Positions 31,751-40,661 are shown, counted from the stretch's first letter. The stretch: DNA of 64,000 nt from Methanosphaerula palustris E1-9c (GCF_000021965.1 NC_011832.1:2025242-2089241), one strand, 5' to 3'. Numbers and translations are program-made. The notes: generated from the letters alone by a model not told the origin.

Positions 31751-32935
31751 TTAAAAATCCCCAGCAATTTTCCTGACGGTGTCCACGAGCAGCTCCGCGT
31801 CTTCGATCGTGTTATAGCAGTGCAGACTTGCCCGAACCGTGCCGTCGGTCAGGTTCAGGAGTTGCATAAGGGGCATGCAACAGTGATGACCAGATCGTAC
31901 CATCACATTTGCCTCCCCGTCAAGCATAACAGCAACGTCATGGGGATTGAGCCCCTTGACGGCAAACGAGATGACCCCGATCCGGTTCCCTGCCGGCCCG
32001 GGTCCAAAAACCTCCACGTTCTCTATCCCGGTAAGATTTTTGATGATATACCGGGTGATCTGCTGCTCGTGGTTCTGGATATTCTCCATACCAAGCGCGT
32101 TCAGGTAATCGACTGCACGGGCGAGACCGATAGCCCCCGCTATATTCGGGGTTCCCGCCTCGTAACGTTCATATCCGTCGGTGAGGGTGTAATCCTCGGC
32201 AGTGACCCGCTCCACGCTCCCGCCACCCACAAGCAGGGGTTCAAGGCAGGGAGTCTTCATGTAAAGTACTCCAGTACCGGTGGGGCCGAGCATCTTGTGC
32301 CCTGAGAAACAGAGGAAATCACAGCCTAAGCGTTCCACATCCACCGGAATGTGAGGGACCGATTGTGACCCGTCAACGAGAAGAAGCGCCCCGTAATTCT
32401 GGCAGATTTTTGCAAACTCGCTGATGGGCACGACATTTCCCAGTACATTCGAAGCCTGACTGATAGCAACGAGCCGGGTCTGCTTTGTGATGATTGCCTC
32501 AAGGGCGGCCGGATCCAGGGTGCCGTCCCGTGCAGGAGTCAGGAGCTGGAGATCAATCCCATAACGGTTGCGAAGACGCATCCAGGGAAGGAGATTACTA
32601 TGATGTTCAAGGAGTGTGGTAATTACCTGATCTCCCTTCTGCCACGCGAGTCCTGACGCAACCGTATTGATTGCCTCGGTGGAGTTACGGGTAAAGACCA
32701 GTTCACCTTCCTGAGCATGAATGAATTTCCGAACCTTCTGGTGGGCATCCCTGTACTTCTGAGAGGCCTGCTGGGCGATCCGATGGACCCCCCGGCCGGC
32801 ATTTGCCCGGTATTTGTGCTCGTACTCAAGCATCGCCTCAAGTACCGGCTCCGGCGAGAGGCTCGTGGCTGCACTGTCCAGGTAGCATACCTCAGAAAGA
32901 AGGGGGAAATCGTTGCGGATATTATCAAAAGTCAT
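31751..32935 (-). CDS. sufS: SufS/CsdA-type cysteine desulfurase
   Basis: A 394-aa PLP enzyme of the group II cysteine desulfurases: EHHSNLLPW (110-118), the PLP-binding Lys214 in SGHKMLGPTG, and the persulfide Cys352 in RSGHHCCMP. It takes sulfur from cysteine as an enzyme-bound persulfide and passes it to acceptors for Fe-S clusters or thiolation. Many methanogens lack this enzyme, so its presence with a ThiF-like E1 and a PP-loop thiolase in an AT-rich segment may reflect transfer. Two palindromes lie upstream (32946-32959 and 33120-33133). Confidence 0.92.
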   Translation of the reverse strand: MTFDNIRNDFPLLSEVCYLDSAATSLSPEPVLEAMLEYEHKYRANAGRGVHRIAQQASQKYRDAHQKVRKFIHAQEGELVFTRNSTEAINTVASGLAWQKGDQVITTLLEHHSNLLPWMRLRNRYGIDLQLLTPARDGTLDPAALEAIITKQTRLVAISQASNVLGNVVPISEFAKICQNYGALLLVDGSQSVPHIPVDVERLGCDFLCFSGHKMLGPTGTGVLYMKTPCLEPLLVGGGSVERVTAEDYTLTDGYERYEAGTPNIAGAIGLARAVDYLNALGMENIQNHEQQITRYIIKNLTGIENVEVFGPGPAGNRIGVISFAVKGLNPHDVAVMLDGEANVMVRSGHHCCMPLMQLLNLTDGTVRASLHCYNTIEDAELLVDTVRKIAGDF

Positions 32936-32945
32936 AGAACCTCGA

Positions 32946-32959
32946 TCAGGGATCCCTGA
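32946..32959. promoter_or_regulatory. Palindrome TCAGGGATCCCTGA just upstream of sufS
   Basis: A perfect 14-bp dyad ending 10 nt before ATG 32935. It lies within the expected leader and could be an operator or a hairpin near the ribosome-binding site. Confidence 0.3.
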
Positions 32960-33119
32960 AAAAAAACCATGAACCGTAGTCTATCAATGATGACCATTGA
33001 AGAACTCCGATCTGTTTCCGGCATTGTCGTTCAGGTAATCCTTTTGATACATTACTGGGTGTTCTCCCGGGCAGTCAGGGAGCATAGTCCCCTGAGATGG
33101 TGGTTGTACACTATATGAA

Positions 33120-33133
33120 TTCACAATTGTTAA
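33120..33133. promoter_or_regulatory. Near-palindrome TTCACAATTGTTAA (candidate operator)
   Basis: It matches 13 of 14 bases of the palindrome at 29490-29503 and overlaps a CTATATGAA TATA-like element. It lies about 185 bp upstream of sufS. Confidence 0.4.
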
Positions 33134-33457
33134 TATTTTGCACCTCGGCTGTTAAATGACTGATTTTATCATTATGGGAAAGTAATGCAATTCAACCCCT
33201 GAACACATTCTGCTGGATCATAAGGAGTGCAATAACGACAGAATTCCAGAGAAGATAATAATTGACCTTAACTTCCCTTTATTTATCGATCGATCTCGTG
33301 ATATGAACACGTTCTGGAACTTCATTCTCAACCAGAATTCAGTCGGGTATCAAAACCCGCATCAATGTATCACAACGATCCAGTGGATCTCAAAATCGAG
33401 CAGAATGTGTTCGAGAACGGGATGATCTGGGGGTATGGACCAGAGGTAATAAAAAAA

Positions 33458-33961
33458 TTATTTTTTGAGGGGGTTATCGAGACTGAGCGCAGAGCTCTGT
33501 GACGGCCACTCCGCCCGCCTGAAACTGAGGTCTGGACCGCTCGCACTGGTGGTCTCCTGGGTACCGTTATACACCCGCTTCACCAGGGCGGTCCCATTAT
33601 TCAAGACGGCCATGGTCAGGACCCGCGACTCGTTGCTGGTCGGACCCAGGTATGAAAGGTTCACCAGACCATTGGACCCCGTCTGTTCCCAGTGTCCGAT
33701 ACGGTCGACGAAGGTATCGTTGGTCGAACCTGCCGTGGAACGGAACCGCATCTGTGCAGTTCCATTTTCCTGGAACTGGATCAGAATGTTCTGAGAGTCT
33801 CCGGACTCTACCCATGAACCGATGATCGCCGTCTCTGACTGATTAACGGTCTGGTTTTCGGTCTGATTTCCAGTATGATTGGCATCGGTCCCCTGACTGG
33901 TGCACCCTGCTGAGAGAAAGAGCAGGACCAGCAGTATTGCAAGTGAATAGATCGTCTTCAT
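33458..33961 (-). CDS. Small secreted lipoprotein, lipocalin-like
   Basis: A 167-aa protein with a hydrophobic signal and lipobox LSAGC (Cys20), so probably lipid-anchored outside. A Thr/Asn/Gln-rich linker (NQT repeats, likely glycosylated) leads to a beta-rich domain with IIGSWVESG...IQFQENGTAQ and RIGHWEQTG, the pattern of lipocalin-like/DUF5004-type small domains. ATG 33961 was chosen because it places the signal peptide correctly and GGAGG precedes it. Function unknown. An A/T-rich tract at 33450-33468 lies at its end. Confidence 0.75.
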   Translation of the reverse strand: MKTIYSLAILLVLLFLSAGCTSQGTDANHTGNQTENQTVNQSETAIIGSWVESGDSQNILIQFQENGTAQMRFRSTAGSTNDTFVDRIGHWEQTGSNGLVNLSYLGPTSNESRVLTMAVLNNGTALVKRVYNGTQETTSASGPDLSFRRAEWPSQSSALSLDNPLKK

Positions 33962-34048
33962 GATCCTCCAGATCACTCTGTTCCCCACGTACTAGGAGTT
34001 AACCCGGGTTGAACGAAAAATGCAGGACCTCCCAGCTGTCAACCCTTG

Positions 34049-35200
34049 TCAGGCCCGTTCGATGAGTCGCCGAAGCAGCGGCTTCTTCACCTCGATAGCC
34101 CCGGCAGGGCAGAGTTCCTGACAGCAGAAGCAGGCGATGCATCGACTCTGATCGATCATCGGATAGTCCCCGACCTTCATCGTGATCGCCTCAGGCGGAC
34201 AGTTGTCGCGGCAGGTGCCGCACCGGGTGCACCGAGCCCGGTCGACCACCGGCCTGGTTCCGAGGACTCTGCGTGCACAGGAGAGGACGAACGGTGGAAC
34301 CCTCGCCAGGCTCATTGAGGAGGGCATTTTGAAGTCTGCAATGGTAAAGAGCGCCGGGTCAGGGCCGGCGATGGCGATCTGATCGAACGAAGAGGGCCCA
34401 ACACCCCGATCTGCCGCCTCCTTGACGGTTGGAAGGCAGAGCGGATCGAACCCGATCACCGACGCGGCCACAAAGTCGATCGCCGGCGAGCTCGTCCCTG
34501 CGAACAACAACCCGATCGCACGGGGGGTGCCATGCGAGGGGCCGTTCCCCTCCATCCCGACCACTGCATCCATGATCACCAGCGTCGGGGGGACGACCTG
34601 GTGGAGGTCGAGGAGGAGCTCAGCGAACTGCGCGATATTGTTGCCGGTATGGAGATGATAGGCCGCCTTCTTCACCCCAGGGATGAACCCGTACAGCACC
34701 TTCACGGCCCCGGTCATCCCCGTCAGCTGGTGAGTCTTCAGTTTCGGAAGGGTGATCACCACATCCACCTGATCCACCACCGCAGCCACCGTGAACCGAC
34801 GGAACGTCTTCGCCTGGTCGGAGGAGCGGTCGACGGTCTGATCATCGAAGAAGATGGACTCGCAGCCGGTCTCCTCGATCACCTGCGCAATCCCGGTCCG
34901 TTTGAGCAGGGCCCGATACGATGCCGGGGTGTTTCGTCCGCCAGGTGAGTCCCCGACCAGCGGTATAGCCCCGATCTGATACACCTGCTCGACCACGGCC
35001 CGCACCAGGGCCGGGTTCGTGGTGACTGCAGCGGAGGGATCGTACGAGGAGAGGAGGTTCAGTTTGATCAGCACCCGATCTCCGGGGTGAACAAATGCAG
35101 CGAGTCCACCGAGGGGTTCGAGGACCGTGGTGAGAGCAGCCCTGACCTCATCGAGGTCATAGGACTGACAGGGAGTCAGAGAGACAGTATACGAAGCCAT
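34049..35200 (-). CDS. DUF362 protein with C-terminal 2[4Fe-4S] ferredoxin domain
   Basis: A 383-aa protein. Residues ~1-300 are the DUF362 domain (GDRVLIKLNLLS, VGDSPGG, LPKLKTH, KAAYHLH, MDAVVGMEGNGP). Residues ~320-375 hold two 4Fe-4S motifs, CTRCGTCRDNCP and CIACFCCQELCP. The DUF362-ferredoxin family is uncharacterised; a redox enzyme or metal-centre role is likely. ATG 35200 lies 16 nt beyond the dacZ stop, so it is the last gene of the fum-kor-suc-dacZ run, where ferredoxin chemistry fits the Kor complex. A longer upstream frame overlaps dacZ and is not needed. Confidence 0.85.
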   Translation of the reverse strand: MASYTVSLTPCQSYDLDEVRAALTTVLEPLGGLAAFVHPGDRVLIKLNLLSSYDPSAAVTTNPALVRAVVEQVYQIGAIPLVGDSPGGRNTPASYRALLKRTGIAQVIEETGCESIFFDDQTVDRSSDQAKTFRRFTVAAVVDQVDVVITLPKLKTHQLTGMTGAVKVLYGFIPGVKKAAYHLHTGNNIAQFAELLLDLHQVVPPTLVIMDAVVGMEGNGPSHGTPRAIGLLFAGTSSPAIDFVAASVIGFDPLCLPTVKEAADRGVGPSSFDQIAIAGPDPALFTIADFKMPSSMSLARVPPFVLSCARRVLGTRPVVDRARCTRCGTCRDNCPPEAITMKVGDYPMIDQSRCIACFCCQELCPAGAIEVKKPLLRRLIERA

Positions 35201-35216
35201 GTGAACAACCGTCGGA

Positions 35217-36014
35217 TCATGGCGGTATCGAGACATCAGACCGGAGCGAGAGCTGGCAGATCCCGTCCCGATAGAGCCGTACAATACCCCCGCTCTCGGA
35301 GATGATAATACCTGCGACCGGGAGCAGTTTGGTGATCGCAGCTACTGCCCGGTGCCGGCCGCCGAGGCCCCCTGGGAGCGTGACCGAACGTGAGTCCACG
35401 TCCATATACCGCCCTGCCGCGAGCACAGATCCGTCCCGGTCGAGTACGAAGATCCCGTCGAGCTGGGCGAACTCTTTCACCGATTCCCAGTTTTCATGCT
35501 TCATAACCGAGGTGATCTCCCGTGGATGCCCCCAGTAGGGGTTCAGGATCAACTGGTGCGAGTTGGCCAGGATCAGATCGCCGTCGCCAATGATGAAGGC
35601 CGTTCCGACGGCCCTTCCTTCCCGCCCTTCAGCCCCAATCTCCATTGCAAGCGTGAGCGCAGCCTTCATCACCGGCATCGGCACGATCGAACCGAATGAC
35701 TCCAGATCGATCACCCCAGCCGCTTCCTCGATCGAATAAACCAGGATCGCGTGGGAAAAGACGCCAACAAGAGTCCCTTCGGTGAGATCTTTCTCCAGCG
35801 AGACCTGAACCGCAGCGTCACGGATATGCTGCCGGACCGACTCCAGAGCCTGATGCATCGTCAGATCCTTCCAGATATCCAGATATCCCTCATCCGCCCA
35901 GAAGACCTCGACCGATGAAGAATACGGGGTTCGCGGCAGAAAAGCGATCACCCCAACGGCATGGATCGCTTCAGCGAGTTCGATACCCTTTCGGAGCATC
36001 AACTCCGTGCTCAT
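35217..36014 (-). CDS. dacZ: Diadenylate cyclase (c-di-AMP synthase)
   Basis: A 265-aa DacZ-type enzyme that makes cyclic di-AMP from two ATP. The DisA_N catalytic core has the Asp-Gly motif at 186-187 (QLDGIF) and the Arg-His-Arg motif at 220-222 (GGRHRAVAAI), with LPGGLGGRH before it. No membrane helices. ATG 36014 overlaps the TGA of sucD (36011-36013), fixing the start and placing dacZ inside the central-carbon operon. In euryarchaea c-di-AMP is tied to osmotic balance; in some Firmicutes it inhibits pyruvate carboxylase. Its link to 2-oxoglutarate metabolism here is suggestive. Confidence 0.9.
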   Translation of the reverse strand: MSTELMLRKGIELAEAIHAVGVIAFLPRTPYSSSVEVFWADEGYLDIWKDLTMHQALESVRQHIRDAAVQVSLEKDLTEGTLVGVFSHAILVYSIEEAAGVIDLESFGSIVPMPVMKAALTLAMEIGAEGREGRAVGTAFIIGDGDLILANSHQLILNPYWGHPREITSVMKHENWESVKEFAQLDGIFVLDRDGSVLAAGRYMDVDSRSVTLPGGLGGRHRAVAAITKLLPVAGIIISESGGIVRLYRDGICQLSLRSDVSIPP

Positions 36015-36877
36015 AGCAGGTTCCGGATGAGACATGGGATCTCTGATGGCCTCTGGGCAACCGTCACCCCCTGGTTCTGCAGATGCCGGATCTTGGACCC
36101 GGCATCCCCCTCACCGCCTTCGACGATAGCGCCGGCATGCCCCATCCGCTTGTCTGGCGGGGCCGATACCCCGGCGATGTAGGCGACGATCGGCAGGTCG
36201 GTGGATGCCGCCCCCTCCTGCTCGAGCGCACCGCCGACCTCTCCGACCAGGACGACGGCCCTGGTCTCGGGATCCTCTTCGAACCGATCGAGCAGGTCGA
36301 CGAAGGTCTGCCCGATCACCGGGTCGCCCCCGATCCCGACGACCGTGCTCTGGCCGATCCCGGCCCGGGTCAGTTCATCGACGATCTCATAGGTGAGGGT
36401 CCCGCTGCGTGAGATCACGCCGACATGCCCCCGTGTGAAGAGATGGGCCGGCATGATCCCGAGTTTCACCTCGCCGGGCGAGAGGAGGCCCGGACAGTTC
36501 GGACCGATGACGGCACAGTCATGCAGTTTGGCATAGGCGACCGCCTTCATCGTATCGTGGACCGGGATATGCTCGGTGATCGCGACAACGAGTTCGAGGC
36601 CGGCCGAGGCCGCCTCCATGATCGAATCGCCCGCCGCCTTCCCCGGGACGAAGAGGACACTGGCCGTCGCATCGTGCTCGGCGAGCGCCTCATGGACGCT
36701 GTTGTACACCGGCACTCCATGCACCTCCTGGCCGCCCCTGCCAGGCGTGACCCCGGCCACAACCCCCCGGCCCCCGACCGAACGAGCGTACTCGTTCATC
36801 AGGTTGATGTGAAACGCCCCCTGTTTGCCGGTCGCACCCTGCACGATCACGCCGAGGGATTTATCGCCATAGATCAT
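36011..36877 (-). CDS. sucD: Succinyl-CoA synthetase alpha subunit
   Basis: A 288-aa alpha subunit: CoA-binding Rossmann fold with [11 protein letters not shown] near the N-terminus, [15 protein letters not shown] and the phosphohistidine loop [10 protein letters not shown] near residue 250. With SucC it interconverts succinate + CoA + NTP and succinyl-CoA, here probably in the direction of succinyl-CoA for the reductive TCA arm. Start and stop overlap sucC and dacZ by 4 nt each. Confidence 0.94.
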   Translation of the reverse strand: MIYGDKSLGVIVQGATGKQGAFHINLMNEYARSVGGRGVVAGVTPGRGGQEVHGVPVYNSVHEALAEHDATASVLFVPGKAAGDSIMEAASAGLELVVAITEHIPVHDTMKAVAYAKLHDCAVIGPNCPGLLSPGEVKLGIMPAHLFTRGHVGVISRSGTLTYEIVDELTRAGIGQSTVVGIGGDPVIGQTFVDLLDRFEEDPETRAVVLVGEVGGALEQEGAASTDLPIVAYIAGVSAPPDKRMGHAGAIVEGGEGDAGSKIRHLQNQGVTVAQRPSEIPCLIRNLL

Positions 36878-37956
36878 CGTGTCGCCTCCACGGCGGCGGC
36901 GACCGCTTCGTCCATACTTTCATACATCTGGTATCCATGTGCTGCAAGCAATGCCTTCCCCTCAGCTTCGTTGGTCCCCGCCATTCTGACGATCACCCGC
37001 TGGGAGACCCCAGCACTGATGATCCCCCTGGCCACCTCATCACACCGGGTGATTCCCCCGAGCAGGTTCACGATGATCACCTGCACCTGGGGTGCGCCGG
37101 CGAGGAGCTGGACCGCAAACCGGACCCGTTCCTGGTCTGCACCCCCGCCGACATCGAGGAAGTTCGCGGCCTTCCCCTCATAATACTCGATCAAATCCAG
37201 CGTAGCCATCGTCAGCCCGGCGCCGTTCCCGACCACCCCGATGGAGCCGTCGAGCTCGACATAGGAGAAACCATGCTGCTCTGCTTCACGCTCCCGGGGC
37301 GTCAGGTCGCGGTTCTGGGTGATCCCCTGCCGCCAGAGGGCGTTGTCGTCGATGATCAGTTTGGCATCGGCCGCATAGACCCCCCGTGTGGTCGTGACCA
37401 GGGGATTGATCTCTGCGAGCAGGGCGTCCTTGTTGTTGAAGACATGCCAGAGGGTGTTGATGACCGTGCCCAGTTCCTTCGGAGCATCACCGAGCAGGTC
37501 GCGGATCACGAACGCCGGCAGATCGGTCATCAACCGGGGTACATTGACCCGCCGGATCGCATCTGAGGAGGCCGCTGCGGTCGCCTCGATATCAACCCCG
37601 CCGGCATCGGCAAAGAGAAGGATCGGCTGTTTTGTCGACCGGTCGATGGCGATCGAGAGGAAGTATTCATGGGTGATCGGGAGCTGCTCCTCGACCAGCA
37701 CCTGGTCCACCGGCAATCCTTTGATCGTCCGTCCAAAGAGGTCGGTCGCCGTTGCAGTTGCTTCTGCTGCCGGACAGAGCAATATCCCGCCGGCCTTTCC
37801 ACGGCCGCCGACATCCACCTGCGCCTTCAACACCACCTTGTCGGCGGGCATCGCAACACTCGTTATCTCTTCAGGGGACGTGATCACAACCCCACGCGGG
37901 ACCTGGATCCCTGCCGCACCAAATATCCTCTTTGCTTCGTATTCACGCAGTTTCAT
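36874..37956 (-). CDS. sucC: Succinyl-CoA synthetase beta subunit
   Basis: A 360-aa ATP-grasp beta subunit: MKLREYEAKRIF start, VGGRGKAGG phosphate-contact loop, LVEEQLP, EINPLV and the late GNGAGLTMATLD and LLGGITRCDEVA segments. It is slightly shorter than the ~380-390 aa of bacterial SucC. It forms the nucleotide-dependent half of succinyl-CoA synthetase with SucD. Four-nt overlaps with korC and sucD tie it to the operon. Confidence 0.94.
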   Translation of the reverse strand: MKLREYEAKRIFGAAGIQVPRGVVITSPEEITSVAMPADKVVLKAQVDVGGRGKAGGILLCPAAEATATATDLFGRTIKGLPVDQVLVEEQLPITHEYFLSIAIDRSTKQPILLFADAGGVDIEATAAASSDAIRRVNVPRLMTDLPAFVIRDLLGDAPKELGTVINTLWHVFNNKDALLAEINPLVTTTRGVYAADAKLIIDDNALWRQGITQNRDLTPREREAEQHGFSYVELDGSIGVVGNGAGLTMATLDLIEYYEGKAANFLDVGGGADQERVRFAVQLLAGAPQVQVIIVNLLGGITRCDEVARGIISAGVSQRVIVRMAGTNEAEGKALLAAHGYQMYESMDEAVAAAVEATR

Positions 37957-38501
37957 GCATGTTCCTCTGATCGTTCCCCTGATCCATAGTCAAATCCCAG
38001 CCTCAAAGCCCGAAGGTTCGATTCCTCGGTTCCTTTCGGGACACTGTCCAGGACGGCACGTTCAATCGCGTCCCTGCTGACCACGCCGGTGGCAGCCACC
38101 AGCGCGCCGAGCATCACGATGTTGGCGAAGATCGTCTTCCCGAGGATCGTCCGTGCGGACTCTGTCGCCGGCACCTCGATGTACCGGCAGGCAGGCCGGC
38201 TGTGGACGAGCCCTGCATCCAGCAGCATTGTCGCCCCCTCGGGGGCAGTAGCACCATACTTCTCGAACCCTTCCTGTGACATGATCACAAAGAGGTCCGG
38301 GTTCGCGACCTTGGGGTACAGGATCTGCTGATCGTCGATGACGACCGCACTCATCGAGGCCCCGCCCCGTGCCTCCGGGCCATAAACCTGGGTCTGAACG
38401 GCAAAGGTGTGATCGTACATCACCGCAGCCCGTCCGACGATCACCGCTGAGAGGATGATCCCCTGGCCCCCGAAACCCGAGAACCTCACTTCGTGGCGCA
38501 T
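37953..38501 (-). CDS. korC: 2-oxoglutarate:ferredoxin oxidoreductase gamma subunit
   Basis: A 182-aa gamma subunit of the 2-oxoacid:ferredoxin oxidoreductase family: VRFSGFGGQGIILSA, QVYGPEARGG and FANIVMLGA. The start ATG 38501 shares one base with the korB stop; a longer frame running through korB was rejected. The whole KorABCD complex reductively carboxylates succinyl-CoA to 2-oxoglutarate with reduced ferredoxin, for glutamate synthesis. Confidence 0.92.
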   Translation of the reverse strand: MRHEVRFSGFGGQGIILSAVIVGRAAVMYDHTFAVQTQVYGPEARGGASMSAVVIDDQQILYPKVANPDLFVIMSQEGFEKYGATAPEGATMLLDAGLVHSRPACRYIEVPATESARTILGKTIFANIVMLGALVAATGVVSRDAIERAVLDSVPKGTEESNLRALRLGFDYGSGERSEEHA

Positions 38502-39286
38502 CAGTGCACCCCGGTGACGGTCCGCTGCCGATGAACGATCTCGCCGACCACGAAACTGTCCGGCGGGATCGGGATTCCCTCGGCGACCATCCGGTCGTAC
38601 TTCTGTTTCAGCAGGGCCTGGGACTTCATCTGATCGATCATCGCAGCCACATCCCGCAGTTTGTTCTTCCGGCCGAAGTTGGTCGGACACTGGGCACGCA
38701 CCTCGATGAATGAGAAGCCCGGGGTCTCGAGCCCGACCCTGATGGCACGAGTCAGCTCCTTGACATGGTAGGTGGTCCAGCGGGCCACGTAGTTCGCCCC
38801 GGCTGCCACGGCCAGTTCGGTCAGGTCGAAGGCCGGCTCGCAGGCGCCGTACGGCGTCGTTGAAGTGAGCGCCCCGCAGGGTGTCGTCGGCGAGCCCTGC
38901 CCCCCAGTCATCCCGTAGATCTGGTTGTTCATGCAGACCACCGTCATGTCGACGTTCCGCCGGCAGGCATGGATGAAGTGGTTCCCGCCGATGGCGGCCA
39001 GATCGCCGTCGCCGGTGAAGACGATCACATGCAGCCGTGGAGCGGCCAGTTTCACCCCGGTGGCGAACGCGAGCGCCCGACCGTGGGTGGTGTGGAGCGA
39101 GTCGGTCTGGATGTACCCCGGCGCCCGGGACGAGCAGCCGATCCCGGAGACGAAGACCGTATCCTCCTTCTTCCAGCCCATCTCCTCGACGGCCCCGAGG
39201 GTGCAGTTGATGATCGTGCCGTTGCCGCAGCCGGCACAGTAGATGTGCGGAAGCCGGTCCTGCCGGTACCAGTCCATAAAGGTCAT
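38501..39286 (-). CDS. korB: 2-oxoglutarate:ferredoxin oxidoreductase beta subunit (TPP-binding)
   Basis: A 261-aa beta subunit with the thiamine-diphosphate motif GDGDLAAIGGNHFIHA...N and the Cys motif HIYCAGCGNG that helps bind an Fe-S cluster. The GQGSPTTP stretch is typical of Kor rather than Por. Catalyses decarboxylation/carboxylation at TPP with KorA. It overlaps korA by 4 nt. Confidence 0.92.
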   Translation of the reverse strand: MTFMDWYRQDRLPHIYCAGCGNGTIINCTLGAVEEMGWKKEDTVFVSGIGCSSRAPGYIQTDSLHTTHGRALAFATGVKLAAPRLHVIVFTGDGDLAAIGGNHFIHACRRNVDMTVVCMNNQIYGMTGGQGSPTTPCGALTSTTPYGACEPAFDLTELAVAAGANYVARWTTYHVKELTRAIRVGLETPGFSFIEVRAQCPTNFGRKNKLRDVAAMIDQMKSQALLKQKYDRMVAEGIPIPPDSFVVGEIVHRQRTVTGVH

Positions 39287-40392
39287 AATTCCTCCTTTGC
39301 TGCCAGGAAGGCCGCTTCCAGTTCTGCAGGCGTATGCAGTTCCCCGCCGATCTTGCCGATTGCCCTGACCGGCTGACAGACATGCCGCTCGACCTCGCGG
39401 GCGATCTGACCGAGGTTCAGTTCTGGGACCAGGAAGATCCTGGCCTCTTTGAACTCGGCGAAGGCCTCTTCCGGGAACGGCCAGACCATCTTCAACCGGA
39501 GAACACCGATCATCTCCTCAGGGTGATCCTGCACCAACTGTTGCACAGTCCGTGCCGGGGAGCCGTAACAGATGAAGACCACCTCGGCGTCGGGGTTGAT
39601 CACCTCGTACTCGGCGATCCGGTGACGCTGCGACTCCACCTTCTGGCAGAGCCGGGTGACCAGCGCCGCATGGATGGCTGGGTTTGTGGTCGCCGGATAT
39701 CCACGCTCATCATGGGTGAGGCCGGTCACATGGGCCCCGTGCCCTTCCCCAAACGTGGGGAAGCCGGGGACCATCTTCTCGCCGGCATGGAAGGGGAGGG
39801 CATCCGCCGCAAGTTGTGTTCTCGTCACGGTCGTGACCGAATCCGGGATCTCAATCCGCTCCCGCATATGCCCGATCACCTCGTCGGCCATCAGAAAGAC
39901 CGGAACCCGGAACTCCTCGGAGAGGTTGAAGGCCAGGACGGTCAGGTCGTACATCTCCTGCACGCTCGCCGGGGAGAGGGCGATGATGCTGTAGTCCCCG
40001 TGCGAGCCGAACCTGACCTGCATCATATCCCCCTGCCCGGTCATCGTCGGCTGGCCGGTGGAGGGGCCGCCTCGCTGGATATTCACGACCACGCACGGGG
40101 TCTCGGTCATCACGGCGTAGCCGATGTTCTCCATCATCAGCGAGAAGCCCGGACCGCTCGTCGCGGTCATCGCCTTCGCCCCGGTCCAGGAAGCCCCGAT
40201 GATCGAGGCCATCGAGCCGAGCTCGTCCTCCATCTGGATGAAGACCCCTCCGGTCTTCGGAAGCTTCCGGGCCATATGCTCGGCGATCTCGGTGGACGGC
40301 GTGATCGGGTAACCACCAAAGAAGCGGCACCCGGCCGCCAGCGCCCCCTCTGCACAGGCGATGTTTCCCTGCATAAACTCAATCTTCGTCAA
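39283..40392 (-). CDS. korA: 2-oxoglutarate:ferredoxin oxidoreductase alpha subunit
   Basis: A 369-aa alpha subunit: FMQGNIACAEGALAAGC, GGYPITPSTEIAE, IGASWTGAKAMTATSGPGFSLM and NIQRGGPSTGQPT, all characteristic of the 2-oxoglutarate branch of the 2-oxoacid oxidoreductases. It pairs with KorB to form the active site. 4-nt overlaps with korD and korB. Confidence 0.93.
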   Translation of the reverse strand: MTKIEFMQGNIACAEGALAAGCRFFGGYPITPSTEIAEHMARKLPKTGGVFIQMEDELGSMASIIGASWTGAKAMTATSGPGFSLMMENIGYAVMTETPCVVVNIQRGGPSTGQPTMTGQGDMMQVRFGSHGDYSIIALSPASVQEMYDLTVLAFNLSEEFRVPVFLMADEVIGHMRERIEIPDSVTTVTRTQLAADALPFHAGEKMVPGFPTFGEGHGAHVTGLTHDERGYPATTNPAIHAALVTRLCQKVESQRHRIAEYEVINPDAEVVFICYGSPARTVQQLVQDHPEEMIGVLRLKMVWPFPEEAFAEFKEARIFLVPELNLGQIAREVERHVCQPVRAIGKIGGELHTPAELEAAFLAAKEEL

Positions 40393-40661
40393 AACTCGAC
40401 CTCCACCTTATGCGGTTCGCTCGGCTTCTCGTCGACCCATGAGATCGCCTGGTCAGGGCAGGTCATCTGGCACATGCCGCAGAGTGTCCGTCCGTACATC
40501 TTCTGCAGCCGGCAGTTGGTGCACCGCTCCGGCCGATCGAGATCAGGCACCAGAACCCCCCGCCAGTTAGCCTTCTTTCCAGACGTAAAGATCCGATATG
40601 GACAGACCATCGTACAGAGATTGCATCCCTTGCAGCGGTTTTGATCGATCACCAGTTTCAT
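40389..40661 (-). CDS. korD: 2-oxoglutarate:ferredoxin oxidoreductase delta (ferredoxin) subunit
   Basis: A 90-aa ferredoxin subunit. The first cluster motif is CKGCNLCTMVCP; the second is spread, CTNC...LCGMCQMTCP, with an insert between the Cys pairs. It passes electrons from external ferredoxin to KorAB. Spacing to fumB is 47 nt and it overlaps korA by 4 nt. Confidence 0.9.
   Translation of the reverse strand: MKLVIDQNRCKGCNLCTMVCPYRIFTSGKKANWRGVLVPDLDRPERCTNCRLQKMYGRTLCGMCQMTCPDQAISWVDEKPSEPHKVEVEF

Larger units (their letters stand above)
32936..33457. other. Intergenic region upstream of sufS with two palindromes
   Basis: It contains TCAGGGATCCCTGA (32946-32959), a CATATAG TATA-like element near 33111-33117 (minus), TTCACAATTGTTAA (33120-33133) and an A/T-rich end (33450-33468) that may terminate the lipoprotein gene. 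No coding sequence is supported. Confidence 0.4.

Noticed and set aside
37953-39383. A 476-codon version of korC
   Set aside because: The N-terminal part runs antisense in frame through korB; the true start ATG 38501 touches the korB stop.
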